Shown one piece after another: positions 1 to 6,337 of a stretch of 12,555 bases of DNA. A program made the position numbers and the translations under genes. This DNA comes from Pelagibacterales bacterium MED-G43 (GTDB lineage Bacteria > Pseudomonadota > Alphaproteobacteria > Pelagibacterales > Pelagibacteraceae), in assembly GCA_002457475.1 (NCBI GenBank), contig NTJK01000017.1:1-12555 (forward strand), written 5' to 3'. Under the pieces are notes generated by a model, which was not told the origin of the DNA, did no database searches, and saw only the letters and a list, made by a program, of their open reading frames with translations. Within the stretch, counting starts at the first letter, position 1. Each line of letters opens with the position of its first letter.

Positions 1-700
1 GGTAGTAGTGCTTAAGAACTTTTTGGAAACCAAAAACACTGTCTGGTTTTGGACAACACCATTCAGCTGCATCGATAGTTCCTTTTTCAAGAGCTGGAAG
101 AATATCTCCACCACCCATTGCAACAGAAGCTACACCGATATCTTTATAAGTTTGACCTGGAATTCCTGGAGGAGTTCTAAATCTATACTTTCTAAAGTCA
201 GCCATACTATTGATAGGCTCTTTGAACCAACCTAAAGCCTCAGGGCCTACTGGTTGAAGCATGAAACCTTTTATATTTCTTCCCATTTCTTTCCATAGTT
301 GGTCGTATAATTCTTTACCACCACCATATTGGAACCAAGATAAGAATGCGATGTTATCGATACCAACACCTGCACCTGCTACTGGCGAACCAAATAACAT
401 AGCTGCTGGGTGCTCACCAGACCAATAGTGTGTCCAAGCAAATCCACAATCGATCAGTCCTTTGTCTACTGCATCTAATGTTTCTTTAACTCCAACAACT
501 GTACCAGCTGGCATTATCTCGAATTTTAACGAACCGTCAGTAAGGTCAGATACGTCTTTAGCGAAGTTTTTCAACATCACTACTTCATCAGCCTTTGCGT
601 TAATAACGGTTTGACATTTTAATGTTTTAGCATTCGCTGAAGATACCGATATTCCGATAAATGCAACTAAACTGAAAACAACAGTTAATAATTTTTTCAT
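1..700 (-). CDS. TRAP transporter substrate-binding protein (DctP family), N-terminal 233 residues
   Basis: Reading the minus strand from the ATG at 700-698 gives an open frame of 233 codons running off the left edge; the family is usually about 350-370 residues, so roughly a third is missing. Residues 1-24 form a signal peptide (MKKLL start, hydrophobic core, SSANA cleavage region), so the mature protein is periplasmic. Family hallmarks are the segment with FRTPPG, whose Arg175 corresponds to the carboxylate-clamping arginine of DctP proteins, followed by GGGDILPALEKGTIDAAEW with Trp214. This layout is closest to the TakP-like (2-oxo acid) branch, but the ligand cannot be read from sequence. 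A Cys-Cys pair (215-216) follows Trp214. A purine-rich GGGGGAAT Shine-Dalgarno lies immediately before the ATG, which fixes the start. It is less AT-biased than the genes to its right and uses many C-ending codons (ATC, TTC, GAC), consistent with high expression. TRAP membrane subunits would lie outside the window. Confidence 0.93.
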   Translation of the reverse strand, partial: MKKLLTVVFSLVAFIGISVSSANAKTLKCQTVINAKADEVVMLKNFAKDVSDLTDGSLKFEIMPAGTVVGVKETLDAVDKGLIDCGFAWTHYWSGEHPAAMLFGSPVAGAGVGIDNIAFLSWFQYGGGKELYDQLWKEMGRNIKGFMLQPVGPEALGWFKEPINSMADFRKYRFRTPPGIPGQTYKDIGVASVAMGGGDILPALEKGTIDAAEWCCPKPDSVFGFQKVLKHYY

Positions 701-709
701 TATTCCCCC

Positions 710-729
710 GTTTTTTATTAATAAAAAAC
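710..729. repeat. 20-base perfect palindrome in the leader of the TRAP binding-protein gene
   Basis: GTTTTTTATTAATAAAAAAC reads the same on both strands. It sits between the candidate promoter (733-761) and the ribosome site of the minus-strand gene, around the predicted transcription start. It could be an operator for a dimeric regulator or, in RNA, a weak A-U hairpin. In such AT-rich DNA a chance origin is possible, but 20 bases without mismatch is long. Confidence 0.55.
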
Positions 730-732
730 AGG

Positions 733-761
733 ATTTAACCAACAATGAAAATTAGAGTCAA
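733..761 (-). promoter_or_regulatory. Candidate sigma-70 promoter for the TRAP binding-protein gene
   Basis: On the minus strand a -35-like TTGACT (761-756) is followed after exactly 17 bases by TTAAAT (738-733). This matches 5/6 and 4/6 of the consensus boxes. The predicted start would fall near 725, giving a leader of about 25 bases that carries the GGGGGAAT ribosome site. Called by eye only. Confidence 0.45.
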
Positions 762-840
762 ACCAAAGTAATTAAACCTACAGTTGCAACAGTTATATTA
801 ACCTATGTAAGTTTTTTGCAGTATAAGTTAAATTCTCATC

Positions 841-2448
841 ATGGATGAATTTGATTTTGTAATTATTGGAGCAGGATCAGCCGGCTGCGTGCTTGCAAAT
901 AGATTAAGTGCGGATCCAAATAATAAAGTACTTTTATTAGAGGCTGGCGGCAAAGATACCTATCCTTGGATACATATTCCAGTAGGCTATTTTAAAACAA
1001 TGCACAATCCAAAAGTCGATTGGTGTTTTCATACTGAAAAAGATGAAACTATGAACAACAGATCTATTAGATATCCAAGAGGAAAAACATTAGGAGGTAG
1101 TTCTTCTATCAATGGCCTTCTTTGGATTAGAGGTCAAAGTAATGATTATGATAACTGGAGACAACAAGGTAATGCTGGTTGGGGTTGGGATGATGTTTTT
1201 CCTTATTTTTTAAAATCAGAAAACAATGAACTTGGTCCTAATGAATTTCATAACGACAAAGGTCCAATAACCGTTTCGAATAAAAAGATTAATTTAGATA
1301 TGTTAGAAGAATTTCAAAATGCTGCTGAAGAAACTGGAATTCCAAGAACAAAGGATTTTAATACTGGGGACAATTTCGGTATTGGTTATTTTCAATTTAC
1401 CACAAGCAGAAATAAATTGTTAAAATTACGTTGTAGTGCTGCTAAAGGATATTTAAATCCTGTTAAAAATAGATCAAATTTAAAAATTGTTACTAAAGCT
1501 CATGTACAAAAAATAAACTTTGAAGGAAAAAAAGCGACTGGTGTAAGCTTTTATCAAAAGGAAAAAGTAATTACTGTTAAAGCTAATAGAGAAGTAATTT
1601 TATCTGCTGGTTCTATTGGTTCCCCACATATTTTACAAGTTTCTGGTATTGGTGACGCAGATAAATTGAAAAAACACGGTATTGATACTATTCATGAGTT
1701 AAAAGGTGTGGGGAAAAACCTGCAGGATCATTTAATGTTTAGACCTGTTTATAAAGTGAAGAATTTAAAATCTTTAAATAGTAAAATTAACAGTCTTATC
1801 GGAAATTTCTTTATTGGATTGGAATATATTTTTAAGCAGAGCGGTCCGATGACAATGGGTGCAAGTCAAGTATGTGGTTTTGTTAAGAGCGATCCCTCGA
1901 GAGCTACTCCAAATTTACAATTTCATGTTCAACCAATAAGCACAGATATTCTAGGTGCAACTAAAATGCATGACTTTGATGGGATAACTCCTACCATAGC
2001 TAATGTAAGACCGACTAGTAGAGGAGAAATCAATATAGCAAGTAAAGATATTAGGGACAATCCAAAGATTAAGATGAATTACCTATCTACACAGGATGAT
2101 AGAGATGTAGCGGCAAAAGCTCTTAAGATTGTAAGAAATATTATGCTTAACACTAAAACTTTCAAAAAATATGAGCCAGAAGAATATAGACCTGGCGCAC
2201 ACATCACTAATGATGAGGAATTGGTAAAAGCCGCAAGTGACCACGCTCAAACCATCTTTCATCCTGTTGGAACTTGTAAAATGGGTAAAGGAGAAGAAGC
2301 TGTTGTTAATGATAAATTGCAAGCACATGGAATTCAAAATTTAAGAGTGGTGGATGCATCTATTATGCCCAATATAACCTCAGGTAATACTAATGCTCCA
2401 ACAATAATGATTGCGGAAAAAGCATCTGACATGATACTTAATAAGTAG
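841..2448 (+). CDS. GMC-family FAD-dependent alcohol dehydrogenase (choline dehydrogenase-like)
   Basis: A 535-residue flavoprotein that should oxidise an alcohol to an aldehyde. The N-terminal Rossmann motif GAGSAG (10-15) and Glu34 in LLLEAGG bind the FAD ADP moiety. GMC signature 1 is at 79-98 ([20 protein letters not shown]) and signature 2 at 257-271 ([15 protein letters not shown]). The active-site pair is His474 in HPVGTCKMG and Asn518 in [13 protein letters not shown], matching the His/Asn of the family, so it should be catalytically competent. Length is normal for the BetA/AlkJ branch and there is no signal peptide, so it is probably cytoplasmic or membrane-associated. Choline, polyol or aromatic alcohols are all possible substrates; no betaine aldehyde dehydrogenase or BetI regulator is adjacent, so calling it BetA is not justified. 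It begins a plus-strand operon, with the next gene 2 bases after its stop. There is no Shine-Dalgarno at the ATG. Confidence 0.92.
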   Translation: MDEFDFVIIGAGSAGCVLANRLSADPNNKVLLLEAGGKDTYPWIHIPVGYFKTMHNPKVDWCFHTEKDETMNNRSIRYPRGKTLGGSSSINGLLWIRGQSNDYDNWRQQGNAGWGWDDVFPYFLKSENNELGPNEFHNDKGPITVSNKKINLDMLEEFQNAAEETGIPRTKDFNTGDNFGIGYFQFTTSRNKLLKLRCSAAKGYLNPVKNRSNLKIVTKAHVQKINFEGKKATGVSFYQKEKVITVKANREVILSAGSIGSPHILQVSGIGDADKLKKHGIDTIHELKGVGKNLQDHLMFRPVYKVKNLKSLNSKINSLIGNFFIGLEYIFKQSGPMTMGASQVCGFVKSDPSRATPNLQFHVQPISTDILGATKMHDFDGITPTIANVRPTSRGEINIASKDIRDNPKIKMNYLSTQDDRDVAAKALKIVRNIMLNTKTFKKYEPEEYRPGAHITNDEELVKAASDHAQTIFHPVGTCKMGKGEEAVVNDKLQAHGIQNLRVVDASIMPNITSGNTNAPTIMIAEKASDMILNK

Positions 2449-2450
2449 TC

Positions 2451-3044
2451 ATGTTTGCAGAATTACTTACTCCTGAACAAATAACTATACTAACTCAAAT
2501 CATTTTTATTGACCTTGTCTTAGCGGGAGACAATGCAATTATTATAGGAATGGTGGCTTCAAAATTTCCACCTGATCAAAGAAAAAAAGTTATTTTTTGG
2601 GGAATTGGAGGAGCTGTAATTTTAAGAATAATTTTAACTCTTCTCACAGCTTATTTATTACAAATTACAGGTCTAAGATTAATTGGTGGAATTTTATTAT
2701 TATACATTATTTATAAACTTTACGTTGATGTAATAAAAGGTGCATCAAAAGAAGAGGATATAAAAGTGGATAATTCAAGTTTTCTTAAAGCAATTTGGAC
2801 TGTTCTATTAGCAGACTTTACAATGAGTTTAGATAATGTTCTTGGTGTTGCTGGTGCTGCTGGTCATCATTATCATTTATTAATTTTTGGATTAATACTT
2901 TCAATTATATTAATGGCTGTAGCTGCAAATCTAATTTCGGGCTGGATTAAGAAATACAAATGGATTGCTTGGGTAGGTTTGTTGGCAATTTTAATTGTAG
3001 CCATTGAATTAATATATACAGATATTAAAACTTTAATACTTTAA
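2451..3044 (+). CDS. TerC/YjbE-family integral membrane protein
   Basis: The 197-residue protein is almost entirely hydrophobic, with about six or seven membrane segments and a short charged loop at about 96-110. The two TerC family motifs are clear: DLVLAGDNAI (21-30) and DFTMSLDNV (122-130), whose aspartates (21, 27, 122, 128) lie within membrane segments and are thought to handle metal ions. Proteins of the short YjbE type are linked to manganese export or metallation of secreted proteins, but the substrate here is unknown. The gene starts 2 bases after the GMC dehydrogenase stop, and its own stop overlaps the next ATG (TAATG at 3042-3046), so it is translated as part of the operon. Its role among dehydrogenase genes is not explained by sequence. 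No yybP-ykoY manganese riboswitch is possible here because there is no leader. Confidence 0.9.
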   Translation: MFAELLTPEQITILTQIIFIDLVLAGDNAIIIGMVASKFPPDQRKKVIFWGIGGAVILRIILTLLTAYLLQITGLRLIGGILLLYIIYKLYVDVIKGASKEEDIKVDNSSFLKAIWTVLLADFTMSLDNVLGVAGAAGHHYHLLIFGLILSIILMAVAANLISGWIKKYKWIAWVGLLAILIVAIELIYTDIKTLIL

Positions 3045-3808
3045 TGCTAAAAAAAATTAATCTTAAAAATAAAACAGCTCTCGTCACAGGAGCTGGTAAA
3101 GGTCTTGGTAAAGCTTGTGCAATAGCTTTAGCTGAAGCAGGAGCGAAAGTAATTATATTAAGTAGAACGAAATCTGACCTTGTTAAAGTTAGCAAAATTA
3201 TAAAAAAAACTAAAGGTTCAAGTCAATTATTTGTTTGTGACGTAACAAATTTAGAAGGTTTAAAAAAAGTTTTAACAAAAATAAATCGACTAGATATTTT
3301 GGTAAATAATGCTGGAAATAATAGACCACAACATTTTACAAAAGTTAGTCAAGAAAATATGAAATACTTAACAAATCTAAATATGAAAGCAGCATTCAAT
3401 GTTGCTCAATTGTGCTCCCAAAAAATGGTAAAAGCAAAAAATAGAAAAAAAATAGGTGGATCTATCATTCATATGTCATCCCAACTAGGAAGGGTTGGTT
3501 GTGAAGGACGTAATGTTTACAATATGAATAAATTTGGAATAGAAGGCCTTGCTAGGGGTATGGCGTGTGAATTGGCCCCGTACAATATAAGAGTTAATAC
3601 AATTTGCCCTACATTTGTTGAAACACCAATGGTGAAAAAGTTTTTTAAAAATAAAAAATTTAAAAACAAGATGCTTAAAAATATTCCGCTAGGAAGAGTA
3701 GCAAAAGAAAGTGACGTAGCAACTGCAGTGGCATTTTTGGCTGCAGACTCATCTGAAATGATTACAGGAACATCTTTATTAGTGGACGGAGGTTGGACAG
3801 CACAATAA
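3044..3808 (+). CDS. Short-chain dehydrogenase/reductase (SDR), tandem copy 1
   Basis: A 254-residue classical SDR, an NAD(P)-dependent oxidoreductase of the FabG/gluconate 5-dehydrogenase type. The cofactor motif is TGAGKGLG (15-22) and the structural NNAG is at 88-91. The catalytic residues are Ser146, Tyr159 and Lys163 (YNMNK), and the C-terminus ends in DGGWTAQ. An acidic or basic cofactor-selecting residue falls in the ILSRTKSDL segment; the Arg there favours NADP(H), though weakly. It overlaps the TerC stop by one base, and its own TAA overlaps the ATG of copy 2 in the same TAATG arrangement. The substrate is unknown: a sugar acid, 3-hydroxyacyl or hydroxysulfonate substrate are all possible. 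The adjacent GMC dehydrogenase and paralogous SDR suggest sequential or alternative oxidations. Confidence 0.93.
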   Translation: MLKKINLKNKTALVTGAGKGLGKACAIALAEAGAKVIILSRTKSDLVKVSKIIKKTKGSSQLFVCDVTNLEGLKKVLTKINRLDILVNNAGNNRPQHFTKVSQENMKYLTNLNMKAAFNVAQLCSQKMVKAKNRKKIGGSIIHMSSQLGRVGCEGRNVYNMNKFGIEGLARGMACELAPYNIRVNTICPTFVETPMVKKFFKNKKFKNKMLKNIPLGRVAKESDVATAVAFLAADSSEMITGTSLLVDGGWTAQ

Positions 3809-4572
3809 TGGGAATTTTTTTAAAAGATATAAATTTAAAAGGAAAAACGGCTTTGATCACTGGTGCTACAAAAGGTTTAGGTAGAGGCGCAGCTATAGCA
3901 ATAGCTGAGGCAGGTGGAAATATAATAGCGATTGGTAGAAATCAATCAGATCTTAATACTTTAAAAAAAGAAGTTAAAAAATTAAATGTAAACTACTTAC
4001 CATTTAATTGTGATGTAAATAATTATAATCGAATGAAAAAATTTATTTCAAGTCTCAAAAAATTAGATATTTTAGTTAATAACGCTGGTACTAATATCCC
4101 TGAGCCTTTTCTAAATGTAAAAAAATCCTCAATGGAAACTTTGCTTAATGTTAACACCAAGGCTGTTTTTAATGTAGCTCAACTTTGTGCTAATCAAATA
4201 ATAAAGTTAAAAAGAAAAAGTGGATCAATAATTAATATTTCCTCTATTTTTGGTCTTGTAGCTGGACAAAAAAGATCTGTTTATAGCATGACTAAATTCG
4301 GTGTCGAAGGATTAACTAAAGGTATGGCGTTGGATTTGGCTAAGTATAATATTAGAGTTAATAGTGTTTGCCCCAACATTGTTTTAACCCCAAGAACAAA
4401 AAAATATTTTGCGGATAAAAAATATAATAAATATGTTAAAGAAAATACTCCGATAAATAAAGTCGTTACCGTCAGTGATGTTGCAACTTCAATAACATTT
4501 CTGGCATCTGAAGCCTCCTCAATGATTACCGGCTCTTCAATAATTATTGACGGTGGTTGGACAGCCAAGTAG
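3808..4572 (+). CDS. Short-chain dehydrogenase/reductase (SDR), tandem copy 2
   Basis: This is also 254 residues when begun at the ATG at 3808; an in-frame ATG at 3793 would add five residues lying inside copy 1 and is rejected because the 3808 start gives the same TAATG coupling and the same length as copy 1. It has TGATKGLG, NNAG, Ser146, Tyr159 and Lys163 (YSMTK) at the same positions as copy 1 and ends in DGGWTAK. The two proteins align end to end with almost no gaps and share long identical stretches (LDILVNNAG, FNVAQLC, YNIRVN), so they arose by duplication. Divergence is concentrated at 147-158 next to the active site and in the 195-225 substrate lid, which suggests different substrates. 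The actual substrate is not known. Confidence 0.93.
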   Translation: MGIFLKDINLKGKTALITGATKGLGRGAAIAIAEAGGNIIAIGRNQSDLNTLKKEVKKLNVNYLPFNCDVNNYNRMKKFISSLKKLDILVNNAGTNIPEPFLNVKKSSMETLLNVNTKAVFNVAQLCANQIIKLKRKSGSIINISSIFGLVAGQKRSVYSMTKFGVEGLTKGMALDLAKYNIRVNSVCPNIVLTPRTKKYFADKKYNKYVKENTPINKVVTVSDVATSITFLASEASSMITGSSIIIDGGWTAK

Positions 4573-4581
4573 ACCGCTATA

Positions 4582-5541
4582 ATGAAAAAAGTTTTTATAA
4601 TTAATTTAGGAATAGTCTTTTTTATATTAATATCTTTAGAGCTTTTAGCAAATTTCTTAAAATTATCAGATTTGAGGGGAATTGAAAAAGGATTGATTGA
4701 TACTAATCATGCTATTCATAAAACGATACCTGGATCATCTGGAGTTCAATTCGGTAAAAGAATTTTTATTGATAAATATGGCTTTAGATCTCCTCGTGAA
4801 AACTATGATTATAATAATAGTAATGACTCGGTCTTTATAATCGGAGACAGCGTTACTTTTGGAAATGGTGTTGATGAAGATAAAATCTTTGTTGGTAGAT
4901 TGAGAAAAGAATTTAAGAATATTAATTTCTACAATACTGCAGTTCCAGGTTATAATTTAAAACACTTTAAATATAATTTAAAAGAGATCGATAATTTTAA
5001 AAATATTAATAAAATTTTTTATTTTATTACTTTTAATGATGTTTATGGTGGGAAAAGTATAGTTCAATTAAATAAAAATGATTCAATCAAAAAAAATTTA
5101 TTATCCTTAAATATAATTCCAAATAAAATTAATGCTTTTTTAAGAAACAAATCATATTTATATATGCTGATTTTAGGGATTGTAACCGATCCATCTAAAA
5201 GATACTTTCAAACTATACTTAACTTTTATCAAAATCAAAATTTAGATGCGTTTAAAGATTACCTTTTAGTATTAAAGAACAAAGCCTTAAAAAATGATAT
5301 TGAATTAAAAATAATTATTTTACCATATGAGTACCAAACAAGAAAGTGTATTGAAAAAAACTTTATACCTCAAGAAAAGATTGCTAATATAATTTCAAAT
5401 TTAAAAATCGATTTTTCTGATTACACAAAAGAATTTTGCAAAATTAAAAAACCAAAAAATTTATTTTTAAAATTTGACCCTATGCATCTATCGCCTCAAG
5501 GACATAATTTAGTTTTTAATTTAATCAGAAACAAAATTTAA
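4582..5541 (+). CDS. Membrane-anchored SGNH/GDSL-family hydrolase
   Basis: The 319-residue protein starts with one membrane segment (about 5-25) that should anchor it with the catalytic domain on the periplasmic side. All four SGNH blocks can be placed: Ser90 in GDSVTFG, Gly123 in TAVPGYN, Asn152 in TFND, and Asp299/His302 in FDPMHLSPQGH. This predicts an intact serine esterase, lipase or acyl-sugar hydrolase, or an O-acetyl-handling enzyme of the AlgX/DltD-like kind; the acyl substrate cannot be named. It lies 9 bases after the second SDR and 1 base before the M23 gene. The gene is much richer in A/T than xsc or the TRAP gene (bases 5041-5100 contain 12 G/C of 60, against 25 of 60 at 9301-9360 in xsc). 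SGNH proteins are frequent companions of carbamoyltransferase/SxtJ modules, which occur here on the other strand beyond the M23 gene. Confidence 0.82.
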   Translation: MKKVFIINLGIVFFILISLELLANFLKLSDLRGIEKGLIDTNHAIHKTIPGSSGVQFGKRIFIDKYGFRSPRENYDYNNSNDSVFIIGDSVTFGNGVDEDKIFVGRLRKEFKNINFYNTAVPGYNLKHFKYNLKEIDNFKNINKIFYFITFNDVYGGKSIVQLNKNDSIKKNLLSLNIIPNKINAFLRNKSYLYMLILGIVTDPSKRYFQTILNFYQNQNLDAFKDYLLVLKNKALKNDIELKIIILPYEYQTRKCIEKNFIPQEKIANIISNLKIDFSDYTKEFCKIKKPKNLFLKFDPMHLSPQGHNLVFNLIRNKI

Positions 5542-5542
5542 T

Positions 5543-6337
5543 ATGAAATTAATTTTTACATTTTTATTATTCCTCATTAGTTTTAACTTTGCTTCTGCTA
5601 CTGAATTTAAGGGTAAATTTATTCAAGGCTCATTTATTCTTGGATTAACTGATCCAGGATCAAAAGTTACAGTTGATGATAAAAAAATTAGAGTTTCAAA
5701 AAATGGTTATTTTGCTTTTGGTTTAGACAGAGATAGAAAAAATAATGTTTTAATTATAATTAAAAAGGATGGAAAAATAAAAAAAATTGAAAAAAAAGTA
5801 TTAAAAAGAGAATATAAAATTCAAAGAATTGATGGTTTGCCACCAAAACAAGTTACTCCTCCGCCTGAAGTTTACGAGAGAATTAAAAAAGATAATGTAT
5901 TAATTGGTAAGGCTAGATCAATTGATACAAGTTATAATTTTTTTAAAGATAATTTTATATATCCAATTGATAAATATATAATCACCGGCGTTTATGGTAG
6001 CCAAAGAATTTTAAATGGTAAACCTAGAAGACCTCATTATGGGATAGATTTTCATGCTCCCGAAGGCACGCCAGTTAAAGCAATGATGGATGGAGAAGTT
6101 ACTTTATCAGAAAACGATATGTATTTTACGGGAGGCACAATTATTTTTGATCATGGACACGGTATAAGTACACTGTATATGCATATGAAAGATATCAATG
6201 TCAAAGTTGGTCAAAAAGTTAAGAAAGGTCAAATAGTTGGAACCTTAGGACAAAGTGGAAGGGCAACTGGACCTCATCTAGACATTAGGCTTAATTGGTT
6301 TGATGTTAAATTAGATCCTGCTTCAATTTTAAATTAA
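5543..6337 (+). CDS. Secreted M23 (LytM-type) peptidase-family protein
   Basis: This 264-residue protein has a clear signal peptide (1-19, cleavage after ASA). A beta-rich N-terminal domain (about 20-95, rich in Gly and Lys) is followed by a proline linker (100-108) and a C-terminal LytM fold (about 140-260). In the LytM domain the first zinc motif HxxxD is His165/Asp169, and a histidine pair is at 204/206 with His214 in LYMHM. The usual HxH motif near the end appears as GPHLDIR: His245 is kept but the second histidine is Asp247. Such HLD variants are, from memory, found in alphaproteobacterial relatives, so zinc may be held differently or the protein may act as an activator rather than an endopeptidase. 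It probably works on peptidoglycan in the periplasm. It is the last gene of the plus-strand run, and its stop overlaps the convergent carbamoyltransferase stop. Confidence 0.88.
   Translation: MKLIFTFLLFLISFNFASATEFKGKFIQGSFILGLTDPGSKVTVDDKKIRVSKNGYFAFGLDRDRKNNVLIIIKKDGKIKKIEKKVLKREYKIQRIDGLPPKQVTPPPEVYERIKKDNVLIGKARSIDTSYNFFKDNFIYPIDKYIITGVYGSQRILNGKPRRPHYGIDFHAPEGTPVKAMMDGEVTLSENDMYFTGGTIIFDHGHGISTLYMHMKDINVKVGQKVKKGQIVGTLGQSGRATGPHLDIRLNWFDVKLDPASILN

Larger units (their letters stand above)
701..840. promoter_or_regulatory. Divergent intergenic region between TRAP binding protein and GMC dehydrogenase
   Basis: This is the longest non-coding stretch of the window (140 bases) and must carry promoters for both flanking transcription units. 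Besides the minus-strand promoter and the 20-base palindrome it contains an 8-base palindrome GTTGCAAC (783-790) and, for the plus strand, a TATAAG box at 822-827. That box has no convincing -35 hexamer and would leave a leader of only a few bases before the ATG at 841. There is no Shine-Dalgarno before that ATG, so a very short leader is plausible. No riboswitch-like structure was recognised. Confidence 0.5.

Noticed and set aside
8..235. 75-codon plus-strand open frame at the left edge
   Set aside because: It lies wholly inside the TRAP binding-protein gene on the opposite strand, has no ribosome site and no recognisable protein pattern.
2083..2337. Minus-strand open frame of 84 codons
   Set aside because: It sits inside the GMC dehydrogenase, over its conserved C-terminal catalytic region, and its translation has no family features.
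841..2448. Calling the GMC enzyme choline dehydrogenase BetA
   Set aside because: Motifs fit the whole GMC branch and no betaine aldehyde dehydrogenase, BetI or choline transporter is adjacent, so the substrate remains open.
2440..2460. A manganese (yybP-ykoY) riboswitch before the TerC gene
   Set aside because: Only two bases separate the TerC start from the GMC stop, so there is no leader to hold one.
3793..3807. Earlier in-frame ATG for the second SDR
   Set aside because: It lies inside the first SDR, adds five residues not seen in the paralog, and the 3808 ATG gives the same TAATG junction as the preceding gene pair.
4281..4568. Minus-strand open frame of 95 codons
   Set aside because: It is antisense to the conserved C-terminal half of SDR copy 2; hydrophobic stretches are a by-product of reading that gene backwards.
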